From Ruminococcus sp. AF31-8BH (GTDB lineage Bacteria; Bacillota; Clostridia; Lachnospirales; Lachnospiraceae): 6,928 nt of DNA. The position numbers were made by a program, and so were the translations under genes. The notes beneath the pieces are model-generated. The model searched no databases. It saw only the letters and a list, made by a program, of their open reading frames with translations, and was not told where the DNA came from. The stretch is taken from assembly GCF_003460605.1 (NCBI RefSeq), contig NZ_QTVN01000032.1:1-6928 (forward strand). Reading direction: 5' to 3'. This document shows, piece after piece, positions 4,665 to 6,928 of this stretch; position 1 is the stretch's first letter; each line of letters starts with the position of its first letter.

Positions 4665-5040
4665 CTGTTTTTACCTCCGTTAAAATGTCCAAAAGGCGAT
4701 GTAATTCCTCTGTGGATAGATTTGCCATTCTTGCAGCTTTTATTGCTTCGGTGAGATTGTTTTCTACTTTGCAAATAAGCTGCTCCTTAATCAGTTCTGA
4801 ACCAGACCCCATTACGAAACATCCGCGCCCCTGCACATTTTTAACAAAGCCCTCTTGCTCTAATTCTGTGTATGCCTTTGTCACTGTTAAGACGCTGATC
4901 TTTAGGTCTTTGGCAAGTGTTCTAAGGGAGGGCAAAGTTTCTTCGGCTTGAAGCTCGCCAGATAAAATAGCCGCCTTGATCTGCTGTTTAATCTGCTCGT
5001 ATATGGGGACGCCAGATACATTTGAAATAATCAGTTTCAT
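4657..5040 (-). CDS. GntR-family (YtrA-type) transcriptional repressor
   Basis: A 127-residue DNA-binding protein. Residues 10-76 form the winged helix-turn-helix of the GntR family: YEQIKQQIKAAILSGEL, then LPSLRTLAKDLKISVLTVTK and AYTELEQEGFVKNVQGRGCFV. The C-terminal tail is only about 50 residues of predicted helix, too short for a ligand-binding FadR or UTRA domain, which points to the YtrA subfamily. Such repressors commonly sit first in ABC-transporter operons and respond to envelope-active drugs. The ATG at 5040 has GGAGG eight bases upstream. The upstream promoter is overlapped by inverted and direct repeats, so the protein probably represses its own operon (inference). Confidence 0.9.
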   Translation of the reverse strand: MKLIISNVSGVPIYEQIKQQIKAAILSGELQAEETLPSLRTLAKDLKISVLTVTKAYTELEQEGFVKNVQGRGCFVMGSGSELIKEQLICKVENNLTEAIKAARMANLSTEELHRLLDILTEVKTDD

Positions 5041-5063
5041 TTCTGCATCCTCCGTGTGTTTTA

Positions 5064-5095
5064 ACTGTTATGCTATTGTGTATAACAGTATAACA
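5064..5095. promoter_or_regulatory. Putative GntR operator overlapping the -10 box
   Basis: A perfect inverted repeat, ACTGTTAT (5064-5071) and ATAACAGT (5082-5089), overlaps both the likely start site and the -10 box. The octamer GTATAACA is also repeated in tandem at 5080-5087 and 5088-5095. Binding here would block RNA polymerase, as expected for autorepression by the adjacent YtrA-type protein. The assignment to that protein is inference. Confidence 0.6.
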
Positions 5096-5115
5096 CAGAG
5101 AAAAAATAATGTCAA
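5087..5115 (-). promoter_or_regulatory. Consensus promoter of the GntR-ABC-VanZ operon
   Basis: On the minus strand, TTGACA (5110-5115), a 17-base spacer and TATACT (5087-5092) form a near-perfect housekeeping promoter. Transcription would start near 5080, leaving about 40 bases before the repressor ATG at 5040. A promoter this strong usually needs repression. Confidence 0.8.
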
Positions 5116-5163
5116 TGAATGAATGGATGTTTGTGTTTTCAAGGTTCAAGAAAACATAGCGGA

Positions 5164-5194
5164 AATGAAATACCACCTTACATCATATTTCATT
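5164..5194. repeat. Nine-base inverted repeat between the divergent regulators
   Basis: AATGAAATA (5164-5172) and TATTTCATT (5186-5194) are separated by 13 bases. The repeat lies 52 bases before the XRE gene start and 48 bases behind the GntR promoter -35 box. It has no T tract. It may be a binding site for either regulator, more likely the XRE protein. Confidence 0.4.
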
Positions 5195-5245
5195 ACATTT
5201 TCATAATCCAACCCGAAATGTACAATGATATAGGGTGATATGAGA

Positions 5246-5605
5246 ATGAACCAAGATGAAAGAAGGTTTGACTTTCACGGCCTCGGGGCGGCTCTCAAAA
5301 GAGCCAGAGAAGAAAAGGGCTGGACACAAGCCTATGTTGCGGAATTAGTAGACCGTGACTCCCGTACCATTATGAATATTGAGAACAAAGGTCAGTATCC
5401 CAGTTTCGACCTTTTTGTTAAACTCATTACCATGTTTGACGTTTCAGTTGACCAATTTATTCATGCGGACGGAGGGGCAAGGTCAAGCTCTTGCAGAAAG
5501 CACATTGATGTACTTCTAAACTCCATGAATGAAAAAGAGCTTGTCGTGATAGAAGCCACAGCCGAGGGCATTAAGAAAGCCAGAGAAACGGAGGTTCCAG
5601 AATAA
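5246..5605 (+). CDS. XRE-family helix-turn-helix regulator of the mobile element
   Basis: A 119-residue DNA-binding protein. Residues 13-71 form a Cro/C1-type domain: LGAALKRAREEKGWTQ, AYVAELVDRDSRTIMNIENK, then PSFDLFVKLITMFDVSVDQF. The C-terminal half (about 74-119) is helical, with a conserved-looking NSMNEKELVVIEATAEGI segment that may mediate dimerisation. This architecture is common among regulators of Firmicute conjugative elements. I prefer ATG 5246, eight bases after GGGTG; the ATG at 5240 is too close to that site. It is the only supported plus-strand gene, divergent from the cargo operon and convergent with the relaxase. A weak promoter (TTTTCA at 5198-5203, TACAAT at 5221-5226) precedes it. 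A terminator overlaps its end. Confidence 0.85.
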   Translation: MNQDERRFDFHGLGAALKRAREEKGWTQAYVAELVDRDSRTIMNIENKGQYPSFDLFVKLITMFDVSVDQFIHADGGARSSSCRKHIDVLLNSMNEKELVVIEATAEGIKKARETEVPE

Positions 5606-5621
5606 GGGCCTCTGTTTTTTT
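5586..5621 (+). terminator. Rho-independent terminator of the XRE gene
   Basis: AAACGGAGG (5586-5594) pairs with CCTCTGTTT (5609-5617), with one G-U pair, around a 14-base loop that contains the TAA stop of the gene. A run of T to 5621 follows. The 5' arm is in the last codons, a compact arrangement. Confidence 0.7.
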
Positions 5622-5639
5622 GCGCCATTTTAGGGGCTG

Positions 5640-5709
5640 TCGCTAAGTGGCAAGCAATGCCTCTGTGGCCACAAGTGGCACAAAGGCGGCTTGTTGGGGC
5701 TCGCCCCAA
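5640..5709. other. Candidate origin-of-transfer-like cluster of palindromes and direct repeats
   Basis: In a short space beside the relaxase gene there are: a direct repeat AAGTGGCA at 5645-5652 and 5673-5680, a perfect palindrome TGTGGCCACA at 5664-5673, and a perfect seven-base inverted repeat TTGGGGC/GCCCCAA around TC at 5694-5709. Relaxase nick regions commonly have an inverted repeat next to the nick and flanking repeats for accessory proteins, so this could be oriT. It lies at the 3' end of the relaxase gene rather than upstream, where oriT is more usual, and I cannot identify a nick site. Confidence 0.35.
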
Positions 5710-5717
5710 ACCCGTAT

Positions 5718-5740
5718 CTTCGGGCCAACATGGCCCGAAG
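5718..5740 (-). repeat. 23-base dispersed hairpin repeat, copy 3
   Basis: The arms CTTCGGGCCA and TGGCCCGAAG pair perfectly around ACA. It lies 34 bases past the relaxase stop, in the space between the convergent XRE and relaxase genes. No T tract follows on either strand. It differs from copy 2 at a single base (G instead of A at 5733). Confidence 0.75.
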
Positions 5741-5774
5741 TGTCAGCGTCGCTTTGCTCCTTATTTTCATAACC

Positions 5775-6928
5775 TTAACGCTCCTTTTCCTGCTTTCTTC
5801 CCGGCTCGGTGTAGCCCATCAGAGTGTCAATGTTCGCCTTGATCGTGACGATCTCCTGCATATCCCGTCGTGCCTTCTGGTATTCTCCATAGAGCTGTTT
5901 TTTCTTTGCTGTGAGCTTGCGGCCTTCCTCCTTCAGCACATCCATTTTAGGGAACTTCGCCCCGCCCAGCAGAGAGCGCATTTCCGCTTGTGCAGCCCGG
6001 TACAGTTCAAGGTCGGCCTCATGCTCCGCAAGGAATTTCCGGCTGTACTTCGTCGCCTTATACTGCTCAAAGACTGGGCGGGTTTTGGCATACTGAACCG
6101 TTGCGGCCTTTAGCCCGGCATTGGTTTTCATGGCCTGCTCCGTCTGCTTGACCTGTTCGGAAATAACATGGAAACGGTCTGCCGCCTCGGTGGCTTTCTT
6201 CGCCAACTGCTCATAATCGGTCAGGTTATTGTCCTGTATATAGGCAAGAGCGGCGGCCATCTGCTTAATGTTAAATACCTTCGCCCAGCGTTCATATCCC
6301 GGCCCCTTACCGGCAGCCAGCTTTGCTTGAATATCCACCGCCAGACTGATTTTCCGCTCCGAGCGCCCGGGGCGTTTTTCTTTGCCCTCAATGGCGGACA
6401 GAACATCTTGCAAGTCGTAGCCGTCCCCCAGCGTGGAGGCACGCAGACGGGTGAAGCGTTCCTGTCCCTGCCCGGTCAGCCGGAAGCTGATACCGCCGCC
6501 CCGAACCGTCTTGACCTCATACCCGGCCCGCTTCATCAAATTGAGAAATTCGTCCAAATCAGCGGGGCGTTCCGCCAACGCAGTATCAATGGCAAGGCGC
6601 AGCCTGTCCTGATAGGAAAGCGGCCCTTTCCGGTCTTTCTGCCACTCTCCATAGTTCCGATACTTGCCCTTGCTCCGGGGCTTCGGGTTCTCCACGATGG
6701 ATAGCCCGTTTTCAAGGCACAGCCTGTCAGAGAGCCGCCGAAGGGCGAAGCTGGAGCCCCAAAAATTTCGGAATTTCCGGGTGCAGTCAAGGGTGGTGGA
6801 GTTGTAATAAATGTGACAATGGATGTGCTGCTTATCGGTGTGCGTGGTAACGATAAAAGCGTGCCGCCCCTTTGTCCAGCGCATAGCCAGCTCATAGCCG
6901 ATACGGTTCGCCTCCTTCGGGGTGATCT
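5775..6928 (-). CDS. Relaxase/mobilization nuclease, N-terminus beyond the window
   Basis: The enzyme nicks one DNA strand at oriT and stays bound to its 5' end during conjugation. The last 383 residues are visible; the frame is open at the right edge (ITPKEANRIGYELAMRWTKG), so the start and the N-terminal catalytic tyrosine are not seen. The metal-binding HUH motif is clear about 34-43 visible residues in: HTDKQHIHCH followed by IYYNS, matching the relaxase/mobilization family PF03432 (MobP type). The middle is basic, and the C-terminal third (from KKATEAADRF to EIVTIKANID) is long helices, probably coiled coil. It ends in GRKQEKER, a basic tail. Higher GC than the cargo operon marks it as element backbone. 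Accessory and coupling-protein genes would be expected beyond the right edge (inference). Confidence 0.9.
   Translation of the reverse strand, partial: ITPKEANRIGYELAMRWTKGRHAFIVTTHTDKQHIHCHIYYNSTTLDCTRKFRNFWGSSFALRRLSDRLCLENGLSIVENPKPRSKGKYRNYGEWQKDRKGPLSYQDRLRLAIDTALAERPADLDEFLNLMKRAGYEVKTVRGGGISFRLTGQGQERFTRLRASTLGDGYDLQDVLSAIEGKEKRPGRSERKISLAVDIQAKLAAGKGPGYERWAKVFNIKQMAAALAYIQDNNLTDYEQLAKKATEAADRFHVISEQVKQTEQAMKTNAGLKAATVQYAKTRPVFEQYKATKYSRKFLAEHEADLELYRAAQAEMRSLLGGAKFPKMDVLKEEGRKLTAKKKQLYGEYQKARRDMQEIVTIKANIDTLMGYTEPGRKQEKER

Noticed and set aside
6168..6704. Plus-strand frame of 178 residues opposite the relaxase
   Set aside because: It lies wholly within the relaxase gene, which has clear motifs and a longer frame. 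This is an expected shadow in GC-rich DNA.

Overview
The window looks like part of an integrative conjugative or mobilizable element from a gut Clostridia-type Firmicute (Lachnospiraceae/Oscillospiraceae-like). The grounds are an HUH-type relaxase, an XRE regulator and a small region-4-only sigma factor of kinds typical of Tn916/Tn1549-like elements, strong GGAGG ribosome sites, and an AT-rich cargo block between GC-richer flanks. The genus assignment is inference. Apart from the XRE regulator, every convincing gene is on the minus strand, so the text runs from right to left in transcription order.

Right flank (5246-6928): the relaxase gene enters from beyond the right edge and ends at 5775. 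It converges with a plus-strand XRE regulator (5246-5605). The space between them holds a rho-independent terminator, a cluster of palindromes and direct repeats that could be an origin of transfer, and one copy of a 23-base hairpin repeat.

Cargo block (about 1815-5115): a consensus promoter (TTGACA, 17 bases, TATACT), overlapped by repeats that look like an operator, drives a compact minus-strand operon. Its order is a GntR/YtrA-type repressor, an ABC ATPase, an ABC-2 permease, a 37-residue one-helix membrane protein, a cysteine-rich KTR protein and a VanZ-family membrane protein. The first junctions overlap by 8 bases and the others are tightly spaced. This is the usual form of an inducible cell-envelope defence or peptide-export cassette; the drug is unknown. 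A hairpin terminator (2071-2141) follows VanZ. Next come about 330 bases of apparent gene debris and a truncated membrane-protein ORF (1623-1814).

Left flank (1-1574): an 85-residue basic protein is followed by a roughly 500-base leader. It holds short ORFs and four mutually complementary GC-rich arms arranged like a transcription attenuator, and it leads directly to the sigma-factor gene (360-782). In Tn916 an attenuator of this logic precedes tet(M) and, by readthrough, sets transfer-gene expression. Here no resistance gene lies between leader and sigma gene. The left 359 bases show no convincing gene but have repeats and a second copy of the 23-base hairpin; a third copy lies before the sigma gene. 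Integrase/excisionase genes may lie beyond the left edge, which is inference.

The most notable points are the attenuator feeding a sigma factor, and the three dispersed hairpins whose differences keep base pairing only in the minus-strand RNA.
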